DNA of 64,000 nt from an uncultured Pelagibacteraceae bacterium (GCA_902613545.1 CACMHW010000004.1:31762-95761); one strand, 5' to 3'; counted from the stretch's first letter, positions 9,214 through 19,002 are shown. Notes: generated by a model not told the origin, from the sequence alone. Numbers and translations: made by a program.

Positions 9214-11393
9214 TAATAGTTATTATACCAATGATTGTTGATTTTAAACAGCTCTTTATTAGATATTTTCATTTCACCCTCAATTTCAAAAAATTCTTTT
9301 TGTGTAACTCCCAAATTATCATGATAAACATTATTTTCATTTAATAATTTTACAACTTTATCTAAATTTGAGGGATCGATTTCAATGACATATCTACCCT
9401 GATCTTCTCCAAAGAAATATCCTATTAAATTAGTTAATCTTTTAGGTTTTTGAATTTTTATTCCAAAATTAGTTCCAATAGACATTTCACTTAATGCAAC
9501 TAACAAACCTCCGCTAGAAACATCGTGAACAGCTTTTAATAGTCCACTATCTATTAACTTCAGAATAATTTCTCCATTGTTTTTTTCATTTACTAAATTA
9601 ATTTCAGGAGGGATACCTTCAACTATTGAAAAATTTTCTTTTAAAAAACAACTTTGCTCAAGATGTCCGAAAGTTTTCCCTATTAAAAGTATGATATTTT
9701 TTTCACCTTTAAAGTTATGATTCATAGGTTTAGATAATTTTTTAATTAAACCAACACCGCCAATTACTGGAGTTGGAAAAATATTTTTTTTATTAGTTCC
9801 ATTGTAAAAAGAGACATTACCTGAAACGACGGGATAATTTAAAAATTCGCAAGCTTCCTTTATACCATCCAAACATTCTGCAAATTCACCCATAACCTCA
9901 TTATTTTCAGGGTTACCAAAATTTAAGCAATTAGTAATTGCAAGTGGTCTTGCTCCTACAGAAATGATATTTCTCCAATTTTCACAAACTATTTGTTTTC
10001 CCCCTGTTATCGGATGGGATTTACAATAGTTAGCCGAGGAATCTACTGAAACAGCTATTGCTTTATTTTTTTTGTGAATTCTTATAACAGCTGCATCTGA
10101 ACCTGATCTTTGTGCAGTATCACACATGACCATCTGATCATATTGGCTTGTTACCCAACTTTTATTAGAATGATTTGGAGACGATAAAATTTTGATCAAA
10201 CCTTCTTCTAATCCAACTTTTTTTAAAGTTTTTAATTCCATTTTTTTCTTTGAAAGTTTTTTTTTACTCCATTTCCTGTCATAAACTGGTGCTTTCGAAG
10301 CTAAAGCCTCTAAAGGTATATTTCCTTCAATTTTATTTTTAAATTTCATAATTAAATTTTTTGTATTTGTAGTTTTTCCAATTACTACAAAGTCTAAATC
10401 CCATTTTTCAAAAATTTTTCTTGCATGATCCTCTTTACCATCCTCTAAAATAATTAACATTCTTTCTTGACTTTCAGACAACATCATTTCATAAGGCGTC
10501 ATGTTCTCTTCTCTACAAGGAACTTTGTCCAACTCAAGCTCAATACCAAGAGAACCTTTTGAAGCCATCTCAACACTAGAAGATGTTAATCCTGCAGCTC
10601 CCATATCTTGAATGGCAATAATTGAATCATCTTTCATTAATTCTAGACATGCTTCTAAAAGTAATTTTTCTGTAAAAGGATCTCCAACTTGAACTGTTGG
10701 TTTTTTTTCTTCGGAGTTATCATCAAATTCTGCAGATGCCATTGAAGCGCCATGAATACCATCTCTTCCAGTTTTTGAGCCAACATAGACTACAGATTTA
10801 CCTATACCTTTGGCTTTTGAGTAAAAAATTTTACTTTTTTGTGCATGACCAACTGCCATAGCGTTTACTAAAATATTCTCATTATACGTTTCATTAAATT
10901 TAGTTTCCCCGGCAACTGTAGGTATACCTATACAATTTCCATAACCACCAATTCCTGAAACTACTCCATTTAATAAAGTTTTTGTTTTAGGGTGAGAAGG
11001 GGAACCAAAGTGAATTGAATTTAATAAAGCTATAGGTCTTGCTCCCATAGTAAATACATCTCTTAAAATACCCCCAACACCGGTTGCGGCACCTTGATAA
11101 GGTTCTATGTAGGAAGGGTGATTATGGCTTTCAATCTTAAATACAATAGCATCATCATCACCAATATCTATTACTCCAGCATTTTCACCGGGTCCTTGAA
11201 TAACTTGCTTTCCTTTTGTTGGTAATTTTTTCAAATGTAATCTTGATGATTTGTATGAACAGTGCTCATTCCACATTGCTGAAAAAATTCCTAACTCTAG
11301 TAAATTAGGATCTCTTTTTAATAATTTTTGAATACTTTTAAATTCCTCCAAATTTAAACCATGTTTTTCAATTATATATTTGGTAATTTCCAT
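9213..11393 (-). CDS. purL: phosphoribosylformylglycinamidine synthase, subunit PurL (small type)
   Basis: ATP-dependent FGAM synthetase subunit that works with PurQ (glutaminase) and PurS. At 726 residues it is the small PurL found in bacteria with a three-part complex, not the ~1300-residue fused form. The family signatures are clear: [34 protein letters not shown], and the second-half repeat [13 protein letters not shown]. The whole minus-strand order purC-purS-purQ-purL supports the call. The stop is one base from the bolA start. Confidence 0.97.
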   Translation of the reverse strand: MEITKYIIEKHGLNLEEFKSIQKLLKRDPNLLELGIFSAMWNEHCSYKSSRLHLKKLPTKGKQVIQGPGENAGVIDIGDDDAIVFKIESHNHPSYIEPYQGAATGVGGILRDVFTMGARPIALLNSIHFGSPSHPKTKTLLNGVVSGIGGYGNCIGIPTVAGETKFNETYNENILVNAMAVGHAQKSKIFYSKAKGIGKSVVYVGSKTGRDGIHGASMASAEFDDNSEEKKPTVQVGDPFTEKLLLEACLELMKDDSIIAIQDMGAAGLTSSSVEMASKGSLGIELELDKVPCREENMTPYEMMLSESQERMLIILEDGKEDHARKIFEKWDLDFVVIGKTTNTKNLIMKFKNKIEGNIPLEALASKAPVYDRKWSKKKLSKKKMELKTLKKVGLEEGLIKILSSPNHSNKSWVTSQYDQMVMCDTAQRSGSDAAVIRIHKKNKAIAVSVDSSANYCKSHPITGGKQIVCENWRNIISVGARPLAITNCLNFGNPENNEVMGEFAECLDGIKEACEFLNYPVVSGNVSFYNGTNKKNIFPTPVIGGVGLIKKLSKPMNHNFKGEKNIILLIGKTFGHLEQSCFLKENFSIVEGIPPEINLVNEKNNGEIILKLIDSGLLKAVHDVSSGGLLVALSEMSIGTNFGIKIQKPKRLTNLIGYFFGEDQGRYVIEIDPSNLDKVVKLLNENNVYHDNLGVTQKEFFEIEGEMKISNKELFKINNHWYNNY

Positions 11394-11399
11394 TTTTTA

Positions 11400-12077
11400 T
11401 TAATTTATCAATCCTGAAAATAGATTAATACCATCGGTGTTAGAAATAATGTTGTCTACCATTCTTTCGGGATGAGGCATCATACCTAAAATATTTCTTT
11501 TTTCGTTATATATACCTGCAATATTTTCTAAAGCGCCGTTAGGGTTTGAACTTTCATTTACATTTCCATTTTTATCGCAATATTTAAAAGCTATAAGATT
11601 ATCTTTTTTTAGCTGATCTAAATGTTTTGAATTGGTAAAATAATTACCTTCATTATGCGCGATGTTTATTTTTAAAATTTGGTTAGACTTGTATTTAGAT
11701 GAAAATTTAGTTTGATTATTTAAAACTTTAATATTTACATCTCTATTAATGAATCTTAAATTTTTATTTCTCAATAATGTTCCTTTTAATAAACCAGTTT
11801 CAGTTAAAATTTGAAACCCGTTACAAATTCCTAAAACTAGGCAACCAGAATTTGCAGCTTTTATTACCTCATCTATTATAAGGGATTTTCCTGCAATAGC
11901 TCCTGATCTTAAATAGTCACCATAGGAAAAACCTCCAGGTATTACAATTAAATCAGATTTAGGTAGACTAGTTTCTTTATGCCACACCATTTTGTTTTTA
12001 AATTGTAATTTTTCCAAAGCAACTGCGATATCTCTATCGCAGTTTGATCCAGGAAAAACAATTACAGACGATTTCAT
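11400..12077 (-). CDS. purQ: phosphoribosylformylglycinamidine synthase, glutaminase subunit PurQ
   Basis: Class I glutamine amidotransferase that supplies ammonia to PurL. The nucleophile Cys85 sits in VLGICNGFQ, and the catalytic His-Glu pair sits in MMPHPERM near the C-terminus. IPGGFSYGDYLRSGAIA is the oxyanion-side loop of PurQ. At 225 residues it is a normal length. It overlaps purS by 4 bp and precedes purL by 6 bp, so stoichiometric expression of the complex is likely through translational coupling. Confidence 0.97.
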   Translation of the reverse strand: MKSSVIVFPGSNCDRDIAVALEKLQFKNKMVWHKETSLPKSDLIVIPGGFSYGDYLRSGAIAGKSLIIDEVIKAANSGCLVLGICNGFQILTETGLLKGTLLRNKNLRFINRDVNIKVLNNQTKFSSKYKSNQILKINIAHNEGNYFTNSKHLDQLKKDNLIAFKYCDKNGNVNESSNPNGALENIAGIYNEKRNILGMMPHPERMVDNIISNTDGINLFSGLIN

Positions 12078-12316
12078 TTCAAAATATTTATTTTATAATC
12101 TTCAATAATTAAATTTACTAAAAGTTTCTGGCACATTTCCTCAACTTTTTTTTCTGCTATAATTTGATCTGCTTCATCTATTTCGATTTCAAAAAATTTA
12201 CCTTGACGAATATTTTTTAAATTACTCATTCCTAAATTTAATAAAGTATTTTGCACGACCTTTCCTTGAGGATCTAATACGTCTTTTTTAAGAGTAACTG
12301 TAACTGAAAATCTCAA
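12074..12316 (-). CDS. purS: phosphoribosylformylglycinamidine synthase subunit PurS
   Basis: Small subunit that bridges PurQ and PurL and helps channel ammonia. The core motif SVTVTLKKDVLDPQGKVVQ is at the N-terminus and the protein ends with a helix-strand typical of PurS. Two TTG starts are possible. The upstream one (12355) would add 13 residues and overlap purC by 38 bp. The one used here (12316) lies directly after the purC stop and gives the family's usual ~80 residues. No ATG is available for either. Its end overlaps purQ by 4 bp. Confidence 0.85.
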   Translation of the reverse strand: MRFSVTVTLKKDVLDPQGKVVQNTLLNLGMSNLKNIRQGKFFEIEIDEADQIIAEKKVEEMCQKLLVNLIIEDYKINILK

Positions 12317-12317
12317 T

Positions 12318-13109
12318 TTATTTTTTTTTGAATTTAATTGGAATTGTTTTCCCAAAGTTTACTTCACTAATATTTGTTTCCTCTGGCATTATACCTAATC
12401 GTCTTGCTACTTCTTGATAAGCTTGAATAATATTCCCTAAATCTTTTCTAAATCTATCTTTATCTAATTTTTTTTCAGTTTTTATATCCCACAATCTACA
12501 AGTGTCTGGACTTATTTCATCTGCAAGAACGATTTCTTTTTTTTCAGTATCCTTGTTCCACGCTTTTCCATACTCAAGTTTAAAATCTACTAACTTAATG
12601 CCTATTGCCCTAAACATTCCGGTTAAAAGATCATTTATTCTCAAAGTCATTTGATCAATAATTTTAATTTCATTTTCAGTAGCCCAACCGAATGAGAAAA
12701 TGTGATCTTTTGAGATTAATGGATCATTAAGTTCATCTTTTTTGAAACAGTATTCTAATAAAGGCTTTTCAAGATGAGTACCCTCAGGTATGCCCAATCT
12801 TTTTGTTAATGAACCAGTAGCTATATTTCTTGCTATAAATTCAATAGGAAAAATTTCAGCTTTTCTTATTAACTGTTCTCTCATGTTAAGTCTTTTTACT
12901 AAATGATTTTTTATTCCACACTGAGTAAGGTTAGACAAGATATACTCAGATATCCTATTATTTAAAACACCTTTACCTTCGACTTTTGCTTTTTTCAGAT
13001 TATTAAAAGCAGTCGCGTCATCCTTAAAATGTTGGATTACTAGATTTTTATCTTTAGTTTCATAAATTATCTTAGCTTTTCCCTCGTACAATTTATTTCC
13101 TTTATTCAT
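12318..13109 (-). CDS. purC: SAICAR synthetase (phosphoribosylaminoimidazole-succinocarboxamide synthase)
   Basis: Joins aspartate to CAIR in an ATP-dependent step of purine synthesis. The N-terminal LYEGKAKIIYE and the signatures LVDFKLEYGK and LADEISPDTCRLW are diagnostic. It is 263 residues, slightly longer than the ~240-residue bacterial norm because of its C-terminal segment, as seen in alphaproteobacteria. It lies 4 bp downstream of purB within the minus-strand purine operon. Confidence 0.97.
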   Translation of the reverse strand: MNKGNKLYEGKAKIIYETKDKNLVIQHFKDDATAFNNLKKAKVEGKGVLNNRISEYILSNLTQCGIKNHLVKRLNMREQLIRKAEIFPIEFIARNIATGSLTKRLGIPEGTHLEKPLLEYCFKKDELNDPLISKDHIFSFGWATENEIKIIDQMTLRINDLLTGMFRAIGIKLVDFKLEYGKAWNKDTEKKEIVLADEISPDTCRLWDIKTEKKLDKDRFRKDLGNIIQAYQEVARRLGIMPEETNISEVNFGKTIPIKFKKK

Positions 13110-13113
13110 ATGA

Positions 13114-14412
13114 TTACCTTTTTTTCAGACATCTATTAAAAATTATATTAATTTTTTTAGTATGATAACCAAAATTAAATAATTTTTTAAGTTTATTAAC
13201 AGATATTTTGTTATTAATTTTTTTATCTGAAAGAATTTTATTGTAAAAAGAAGTATTTTCTTTCCAAGCCATAAAAGCATTTTGTTGAACAATTTTATAT
13301 GCCTCCTCTCTTGTGAAACCAACATTAGTTAGCTCAAGTAAAACTCTTTGCGAAAAAAATATACCATTGGTGAGATTTAAATTTTTTTGCATTTTTTTTG
13401 GATAAATATTTAGATTTTTAATAAGATTTGACAATCTTACCAATGCAAAGTCTAAGGCTATGGTAGCGTCTGGACCGATATTTCTTTCTACTGCTGAATG
13501 TGAAATATCCCTTTCATGCCACAACGCTACGTTTTCAAACGCTGGGATAGTTGAGGATCTTATCAGTCTAGCTAAACCTGTGAGATTTTCACTAAGGATA
13601 GGATTTTTTTTGTGGGGCATAGCTGATGAACCTTTTTGTTTTTTTCCAAAAAATTCTTCAACTTCTAAAACTTCTGTTCTCTGTAAATGTCTTATTTCAG
13701 TTGCAAATCTCTCAATAGAACTAGCTATGATCCCAAGAGTTGAAAAGAATTGAGCGTGTCTATCTCTTGGTATTACTTGCGTAGATATTGGTTCAACATT
13801 AAGTCTTAGTTTTTTAGCGACGTAACTCTCTACTTTTGGATCTACATTTGCAAAAGTCCCTACAGCTCCTGAAATTGCACAAGTAGAAATTTCTTCAATA
13901 GAGTTTTCTAATCTTTTCTTATTTCTCGTAAATTCTTGGTAATAAGTTAACATTTTAAGACCAAAAGTAATTGGTTCGGCATGTATACCGTGGCTTCTAC
14001 CAATGCATAAAGTATATTTATGTTTTAAAGCTTGGCGCCTAATAGTAATTAATAACTGATTAATATCTTCTAATAAAATTTCTCCTGATTTCTTTAACTG
14101 AATATTAAAACATGTATCTAAAACATCTGATGATGTCATGCCTTTGTGAAGGTATCTTGCATCTTCTCCAACTCTTTCCGATATTGATGTTAAAAATGCA
14201 ATAACATCATGCTTAACCTTTTCTTCAATTTTCAAAATTCTTGGTACATTAATCTTTGCTTTTGATTTGACTTTCTTAGAAACACCTTTTGGGATAATTT
14301 TCAATTTTTCCATTGCTTCTGCTGCAGCTATCTCAATATCTAACCAAATAGAATATTTATTCTTATCATCCCAAATATTTTTTATTTCTTTTCTTGAGTA
14401 TCTTTCAATCAT
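13114..14412 (-). CDS. purB: adenylosuccinate lyase
   Basis: Fumarase/aspartase superfamily enzyme that cleaves SAICAR and adenylosuccinate, releasing fumarate; it acts twice in purine synthesis. The superfamily signature GSSAMPHKKNPI is intact, as are HKGMTSSDVLDT and RSHGIHAEP, which contribute active-site His and Ser residues. At 432 residues it is the bacterial PurB length. It overlaps map by 4 bp and lies 4 bp before purC. Confidence 0.97.
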   Translation of the reverse strand: MIERYSRKEIKNIWDDKNKYSIWLDIEIAAAEAMEKLKIIPKGVSKKVKSKAKINVPRILKIEEKVKHDVIAFLTSISERVGEDARYLHKGMTSSDVLDTCFNIQLKKSGEILLEDINQLLITIRRQALKHKYTLCIGRSHGIHAEPITFGLKMLTYYQEFTRNKKRLENSIEEISTCAISGAVGTFANVDPKVESYVAKKLRLNVEPISTQVIPRDRHAQFFSTLGIIASSIERFATEIRHLQRTEVLEVEEFFGKKQKGSSAMPHKKNPILSENLTGLARLIRSSTIPAFENVALWHERDISHSAVERNIGPDATIALDFALVRLSNLIKNLNIYPKKMQKNLNLTNGIFFSQRVLLELTNVGFTREEAYKIVQQNAFMAWKENTSFYNKILSDKKINNKISVNKLKKLFNFGYHTKKINIIFNRCLKKR

Positions 14413-15164
14413 TTATTTTTAGATAACGTAAAAATCTCACAACCATCTTTTGTTACACCCACAGTATGTTCAAATTGTGCAGATAAAGATTTATCTTTAG
14501 TGACTGCTGTCCAACCATCGTTAAGTGTTTTTGTTTCAAATTTTCCAAGGTTTATCATAGGCTCAATTGTAAAAATCATGCCTGTTTGGATTTTTTCTCC
14601 AGTTCCCTCTTTTCCGTAGTGTAATACATTTGGTTCTTTATGAAATTGTTTTCCTATACCGTGACCGCAAAAATCTTGAACAACAGAAAACCCCTCAGCT
14701 TCAACATGATTTTGTATCACTGCTCCAATATCACCTAAATGAAGATCATTTTTCACAATTTTGATTGCTTTCATCAAAGCATCGTAAGTTGTTTTGACTA
14801 ATTTTTTTGCTTTAACTGAGACTTCACCAATTTCAAATGTTCTACTTGTATCTCCGTGCCAACCATCTTTTAGTGCTGTAACATCCACGTTGACTATATC
14901 ACCTTCTTTTAAAATTTTATCAGAGGAGGGAATTCCATGACAGACTACATGGTTTGTTGAGGTACAACAAGATTTTGGAAATCCTCTATAGAAAAGTGGA
15001 GCAGAGTAAGCACCATGATCATTAAGAAACTCATAACACAGCTTGTCAATTTGTTCAGTTCGTGTTCCAGGTACAGCAATTTTTGCAACTTCATCTAATG
15101 CACCAGCTGCAATCATTCCAGCTTGCCTAGTTTTTACAAATGATTCTTCAAAATTTTTACTCAT
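14409..15164 (-). CDS. map: methionine aminopeptidase, type I
   Basis: Removes the N-terminal methionine from new proteins. The pita-bread fold's five metal ligands can be placed: Asp in VDVTALKDGWHGDTSR (two Asp), His in FCGHGIG, Glu in FTIEPM, and Glu in AQFEHTVGV. At 251 residues with no zinc-finger N-extension it is type Ia. It overlaps sfsA by one base and purB by 4 bp. Confidence 0.97.
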   Translation of the reverse strand: MSKNFEESFVKTRQAGMIAAGALDEVAKIAVPGTRTEQIDKLCYEFLNDHGAYSAPLFYRGFPKSCCTSTNHVVCHGIPSSDKILKEGDIVNVDVTALKDGWHGDTSRTFEIGEVSVKAKKLVKTTYDALMKAIKIVKNDLHLGDIGAVIQNHVEAEGFSVVQDFCGHGIGKQFHKEPNVLHYGKEGTGEKIQTGMIFTIEPMINLGKFETKTLNDGWTAVTKDKSLSAQFEHTVGVTKDGCEIFTLSKNK

Positions 15165-15859
15165 TAAAAATTAAATTTTATTTTACGATTTAGTTTTATT
15201 CCTTTTGTTGAAAATTTACAATCATAGCAAAGAATATTAAGATTTTTTTTAACAGCTTTTATCAGTAATTCACAATAATTTGGATCTATATCTTTAGCTA
15301 AATCAAATTTCATACAATCATTTCTTTGAATTACATAAAGAAGATATATATCAAAACCTTTTTTATTCGCATTTAGCAATTCATTTATGTGTTTTAAACC
15401 TCTAGAGGTAACTGCATCAGGGAATTCTGCAACGCCTTTTTTTCTGGAAAGAGTAACATTTTTTACTTCAATAAAAGTTTTTTTGTTTTCGTTAGTGACT
15501 AAAAAATCAAACCTGGTATTTTCACCAAACTTAACTTCTTGTTTAATTTCTTTTAAATTCGAAAAATTTTTAATTAATCCTTTTTTTAAGGCATCAAAAA
15601 CAATTTTATTAGTTAAGTGAGTGTTAATTCCAATTTTTGACTCTTTATCTTCAATTATTTGTAAAGTGTATCTAAGCTTTCTTTTTGGATTATCGGATTT
15701 GCTTAACCAAACTCTATTACCTTTATTTAATAATCCCAGCATAGAGCCAGTATTAGGACAATGTGCTGTGACAGTATTATTGCCAATTTTTACATCTACA
15801 AAAAAACGTTTATATCTTTTAATGAATTCACCTGATATTAATGTTTTCTGAAAGTTCAT
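15164..15859 (-). CDS. sfsA: SfsA family protein (DNA/RNA-binding nuclease-like)
   Basis: SfsA was named as a sugar-fermentation stimulation factor and carries a restriction-endonuclease-like core. Visible motifs are NTGSMLGL, TRFDFLVTN and TFIEVKNVTLSR (a D...EVK nuclease signature), followed by FPDAVTSRGLKHINELL. At 231 residues it is a normal length. It is the first gene of the minus-strand purine operon and starts 16 bp from the divergent cinA-like gene. The precise cellular role is not established for the family. Confidence 0.92.
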   Translation of the reverse strand: MNFQKTLISGEFIKRYKRFFVDVKIGNNTVTAHCPNTGSMLGLLNKGNRVWLSKSDNPKRKLRYTLQIIEDKESKIGINTHLTNKIVFDALKKGLIKNFSNLKEIKQEVKFGENTRFDFLVTNENKKTFIEVKNVTLSRKKGVAEFPDAVTSRGLKHINELLNANKKGFDIYLLYVIQRNDCMKFDLAKDIDPNYCELLIKAVKKNLNILCYDCKFSTKGIKLNRKIKFNF

Positions 15860-15860
15860 A

Positions 15861-15866
15861 TATAAT
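15861..15866 (+). promoter_or_regulatory. putative -10 element (TATAAT) for the cinA-like gene
   Basis: A perfect TATAAT lies in the 16-bp divergent gap between sfsA and the cinA-like gene, 9 bp before the ATG at 15876. The predicted transcript would be almost leaderless. The -35 region would fall inside sfsA and is weak (TAATGT with a 16-bp spacer). Confidence 0.4.
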
Positions 15867-15875
15867 TAATAATCT

Positions 15876-16631
15876 ATGAAGAAAAAAAAGAAAGTAAATG
15901 CAGCAATTTTAATAATTGGTAATGAAATTTTGTCTGGAAGAACTCAGGATAAAAACATTTCATTTATAAGCAATTGGTTAAATTTAAACTGCGGAATAAC
16001 AGTCATGGAGGTTAGAATTATACCTGACGTTGAAAAAACTATTGTTAAAAACATCAGAAATTTATCTAAAAACTTTAATTATGTATTCACTACGGGGGGT
16101 ATTGGTCCAACCCATGATGATATTACAGCTCAATCCGTCGCTAAAGCATTTAAAGTAAAATATGGATATCATCAAGAAGCATATAAAATATTAGAGCATT
16201 ATTATGGAGAGGATAAATTTAATGACGGTAGAAAAAAAATGGCAAAGATGCCAGTCACAGCTAAGTTAATTTATAATCCATCTAGTGCAGCGCCTGGATT
16301 TATTACAAAAAATGTATTTTCTTTGCCAGGAGTTCCTTCAATCTTAAATTCAATGATCGAAAATTGTAAAAAATATTTAATAAAAGGTTCTAAAGTATAC
16401 AGCAAAACATTAAATCTTTTCACTGTTGAAAGTAATATTTCTTTAGAATTAGCATCAATTCAAAAAAAATATAAAAGGTTTGTTGATATTGGAAGTTACC
16501 CTTTTTTTAGATTAGGAAAAATTGGAGTATCAGTGGTATCTAGATCCTCTTCAAAAAATAAATTAATATCTGTTCGAAAAGATTTAATGAAAGTTGTTAA
16601 GTCCAAAAAAATTAAAATTTTAAATATTTAA
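15876..16631 (+). CDS. CinA N-terminal (MoCF/MoaB-like) domain protein
   Basis: A 251-residue protein made of the molybdopterin-binding-like domain of CinA. It starts AAILIIGNEILSGRTQDKN and contains the signature TGGIGPTHDDITAQSVAKA near residue 72. CinA's C-terminal NMN-deamidase (PncC) domain is absent, as in the short alphaproteobacterial form. In CinA the N-domain hydrolyses ADP-ribose; whether this stand-alone domain does so is unknown. The stop overlaps the convergent glycosyltransferase stop in TTAA at 16628-16631. Confidence 0.88.
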   Translation: MKKKKKVNAAILIIGNEILSGRTQDKNISFISNWLNLNCGITVMEVRIIPDVEKTIVKNIRNLSKNFNYVFTTGGIGPTHDDITAQSVAKAFKVKYGYHQEAYKILEHYYGEDKFNDGRKKMAKMPVTAKLIYNPSSAAPGFITKNVFSLPGVPSILNSMIENCKKYLIKGSKVYSKTLNLFTVESNISLELASIQKKYKRFVDIGSYPFFRLGKIGVSVVSRSSSKNKLISVRKDLMKVVKSKKIKILNI

Positions 16632-17581
16632 ATTAAACTCAAAACTTCATCAACATCAATTGAGTTAATATCTTTAGTTTTGTATATTTTTTTACTATCT
16701 AATATTGTTGTGAAGCGATTGTTTGGTGCAAATTTATCAGAATTTGTTGGGCCAAACAAAACTATCATTGGAACATTTGCTAAAGACATCATGTGCATTA
16801 CTCCATTATCTATTGATATAGCTTTATCAAGTCTTGACGACAAAGCTGTTATTAGAGCGGGGCAGGCTAGTTTAGATTTTAATTCTGGAAATAATGCTGA
16901 AGGAACTTGATTTTTAATTTTCTCGATTAAGTCAATATTATTTTTTTCAATAAAAAAAACTGGAATTTTATTTTTAGAAAGTATTTTGTTAGCTAAAGAA
17001 GTAAATTTATAAAGAGACCAACTTTTTTTTCTATAAATATTACCTTGTGTAATTGAAAAACCTATATAATTTGAATTTGGTAATAATTTTTTAGCTTCTA
17101 ATAATAAATTTTTATTTAATTTATTGACTTTAAATTCTAATTCAACGACATCTTCTCCAAAAAATAAACTGAGATTTTCTATATGGTTTGTGCTCTTTGA
17201 ATTAATTCTTTTAGTGGAAAAATAACTATTAAAGGTTCTTGAATAAAATAAATTATGGGGAATTTTTTTTAAAATAAGTGAATTTCTAAATTTCGTTTGT
17301 AAATCAATTATTAAATCAAATTTTCCTAAAGTAGTTTTAGCAAATCTTTGCTTAGCAAAAAATAGATGCCACCATCTAAAACCAAAATATTTTAAATCTA
17401 AGTCTAAAGTCTCTAATTTGATATTATACTCTTTAAGTTTTCCATTAAAATGATTTTCATGAGCACCTAAATAATAAAACTTAGATTTTTTGAAATGATT
17501 TTTTAGACTAATAATCAATGGAAATAACTGTATAGAGTCGCCCAATCCTCCACCAGAATTATATATTAAGATTTTTTCCAT
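16628..17581 (-). CDS. glycosyltransferase family 9 (heptosyltransferase-like)
   Basis: A GT-B glycosyltransferase of 317 residues, similar to LPS heptosyltransferases. The N-terminal domain begins ILIYNSGGGLGDSIQLFPLI, the glycine-rich acceptor-side loop. The C-terminal donor-site region holds AISIDNGVMHMMSLANVP followed by MIVLFGPTNSDKFAP, the D-H and GPT signatures of family 9. It is probably cytoplasmic-membrane associated and involved in LPS core or another surface glycan. It marks the left chromosomal flank of the tRNA-Leu island. Confidence 0.85.
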   Translation of the reverse strand: MEKILIYNSGGGLGDSIQLFPLIISLKNHFKKSKFYYLGAHENHFNGKLKEYNIKLETLDLDLKYFGFRWWHLFFAKQRFAKTTLGKFDLIIDLQTKFRNSLILKKIPHNLFYSRTFNSYFSTKRINSKSTNHIENLSLFFGEDVVELEFKVNKLNKNLLLEAKKLLPNSNYIGFSITQGNIYRKKSWSLYKFTSLANKILSKNKIPVFFIEKNNIDLIEKIKNQVPSALFPELKSKLACPALITALSSRLDKAISIDNGVMHMMSLANVPMIVLFGPTNSDKFAPNNRFTTILDSKKIYKTKDINSIDVDEVLSLI

Positions 17582-17650
17582 TAGATAAATATACTTTATA
17601 AGATTTAAATAATAATATAAATGTCATATATATATTACAAAAATTTATGT

Positions 17651-17689
17651 GCCCTCGTGGTGAAATTGGTAGACACAAAGGACTTAAAA
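17651..17689 (+). pseudogene. 5' half of tRNA-Leu(UAA): left attachment-site remnant
   Basis: These 39 bases are identical to the 5' half of the intact tRNA-Leu at 22677-22715: acceptor 5' strand, D-arm, 5' anticodon stem (AAGGA) and the 7-base anticodon loop CTTAAAA. Identity ends at 17689, the last loop base; the next bases (ccccaagg) cannot form the 3' stem. It is not a functional tRNA. The best reading is attL of an integration event, with the 7-base loop as the recombinase overlap region. Confidence 0.85.
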
Positions 17690-17712
17690 CCCCAAGGATA
17701 CAGTAAGATTAG

Positions 17713-17740
17713 AGTCTCAGACAGTCTCAGGTAGTCTCAA
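17713..17740 (+). repeat. three phased direct repeats AGTCTCA next to the tRNA fragment
   Basis: AGTCTCAG (17713-17720), AGTCTCAG (17723-17730) and AGTCTCAA (17733-17740) are spaced exactly 10 bp apart, about one helical turn, and begin 24 bp inside the left boundary. The arrangement resembles arm-type binding sites of tyrosine recombinases. Confidence 0.6.
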
Positions 17741-17810
17741 AAAATTATCAATCCTTATTTTATTATTTAACCTTTCAATTAGCATTAGAAATCAAGGCAA
17801 ATTAATTTGT

Positions 17811-17840
17811 GCAGACTAGAAGATAACTAGAAGACAGAGA
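17811..17840 (+). repeat. AGACTAG composite repeat, left copy
   Basis: Contains two ACTAGAAGA units spaced 11 bp (from 17815 and 17826). The 28 bases 17813-17840 match 22572-22599 with two differences. The bases 17809-17826 match 19087-19104 exactly (18 bp). It lies just upstream of the first cargo gene. Confidence 0.75.
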
Positions 17841-17864
17841 GGGAAAATTTGGTAAAATGATCTA

Positions 17865-18983
17865 ATGAGAAAACTTTTAAAATTGATAATAATAAATTTT
17901 ACGTTATTATTATTTTTACATATTCCTTCACATAGCATTGAAATTACAAAAGATTTAAAACTTTTAGATTTATCAAAAGTTAATGAAGAAAGCTGTAGAT
18001 ATGCAGGGAGAGGCGCATTAACACTAAACAAAAATTTTTCAGATTTCATCCAAGGTTATGAGGAACCGTTGGCAATAGATGGAGCGTCAACTTTTATAGA
18101 GGATAATACCGCTTACCTAAATAACGCCCTAGCTGGTTACAGTTCTGAAAAAGAAGATGGGATATTTAAAAAAAGATTGGTTGATCTCTCTATATCAAAT
18201 AGTTTTAAAAAAGTTGATTGGACTGAAAAAGGGGGGTCATCACCTTCATTTGTGACAAATATATTAATAAAATCTTTAGCGTATTCTACTTCGTATTTGA
18301 GAAATAAAAACAAATTAAATAAAGAAGAAATTAATCAACTGAATATTTACGTTGAAGACTTAAAGAAAAATTCTTATTTAGCTGATGCAAGAATTAAGAA
18401 CAAAGATGCTGGAAGATATAAATCAATTTCTGGAGACGATACTAAATATTTTACAATCGATACAAAATTCGCTAGAGCAACTTCATTTATCATGTGGGGC
18501 GCGGCAATTAATGACAAAAAACTATTTGTGGAAGGTTATGAAATTTATATGAATTTAATGAAAACTTTAGATAAAAAAAAATTTTTTGAAAAAAAGTTAA
18601 GAGGTAATAATGAAGTTATCCAACACGTTATTCAAGGAGCTGAAGTTTTAAGATTGAATGGATTCAATATTTATAACACTAAATTTAAAAATGGTTCTCT
18701 TAGAGATCAATTAGAAACACATGCTAAAAGACTGATTAAAAATAACAACAAAGAAATTGCAGGCCTAGACCCAGATGCAGGCAAAACAAGTATAGTCAAA
18801 ACTCGAGGTTATGGAGCCCATGTAGCTTGGATACCGTTTTATTTAAACGACGAAAAAAATAATACAGAAAATATTCAAAAAGTTCATGAAATTGCAACTG
18901 GATTTAGTTTAGATGATTATTCTGGTGGAGCTTTGGCTATTCACTCAGGTTGTTTATACGGTAAAAATTATATTCGTTACTAA
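17865..18983 (+). CDS. exported alginate-lyase-like (alpha/alpha-toroid) protein, putative
   Basis: 372 residues with a clear Sec signal peptide: a basic start (MRKLLK), a hydrophobic core (about 5-20) and a likely cleavage after SHS near residue 24, so the product is periplasmic or secreted. The mature part is helix-rich. The segment IQGAEVLRLNGFNIY resembles the helix found in alginate_lyase (PL5-like) proteins, and ATSFIMWGAA and RGYGAHVAWIPFY look like substrate-groove motifs. The canonical PL5 Asn-Asn-His motif was not found, so catalysis is uncertain. It is the first island gene, between two copies of the AGACTAG repeat. Exported and helical are seen; lyase activity is inferred. Confidence 0.5.
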   Translation: MRKLLKLIIINFTLLLFLHIPSHSIEITKDLKLLDLSKVNEESCRYAGRGALTLNKNFSDFIQGYEEPLAIDGASTFIEDNTAYLNNALAGYSSEKEDGIFKKRLVDLSISNSFKKVDWTEKGGSSPSFVTNILIKSLAYSTSYLRNKNKLNKEEINQLNIYVEDLKKNSYLADARIKNKDAGRYKSISGDDTKYFTIDTKFARATSFIMWGAAINDKKLFVEGYEIYMNLMKTLDKKKFFEKKLRGNNEVIQHVIQGAEVLRLNGFNIYNTKFKNGSLRDQLETHAKRLIKNNNKEIAGLDPDAGKTSIVKTRGYGAHVAWIPFYLNDEKNNTENIQKVHEIATGFSLDDYSGGALAIHSGCLYGKNYIRY

Positions 18984-19002
18984 TTTAAACTTATCATCAA
19001 AC

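Noticed and set aside
13143..13753. Small ORFs inside purB on either strand
   Set aside because: They are shadows of the purB reading frame, with no independent start signals or recognisable product.
17651..17735. A second functional tRNA-Leu
   Set aside because: Only the 5' half is present; no 3' anticodon stem, T-arm or matching acceptor strand follows.
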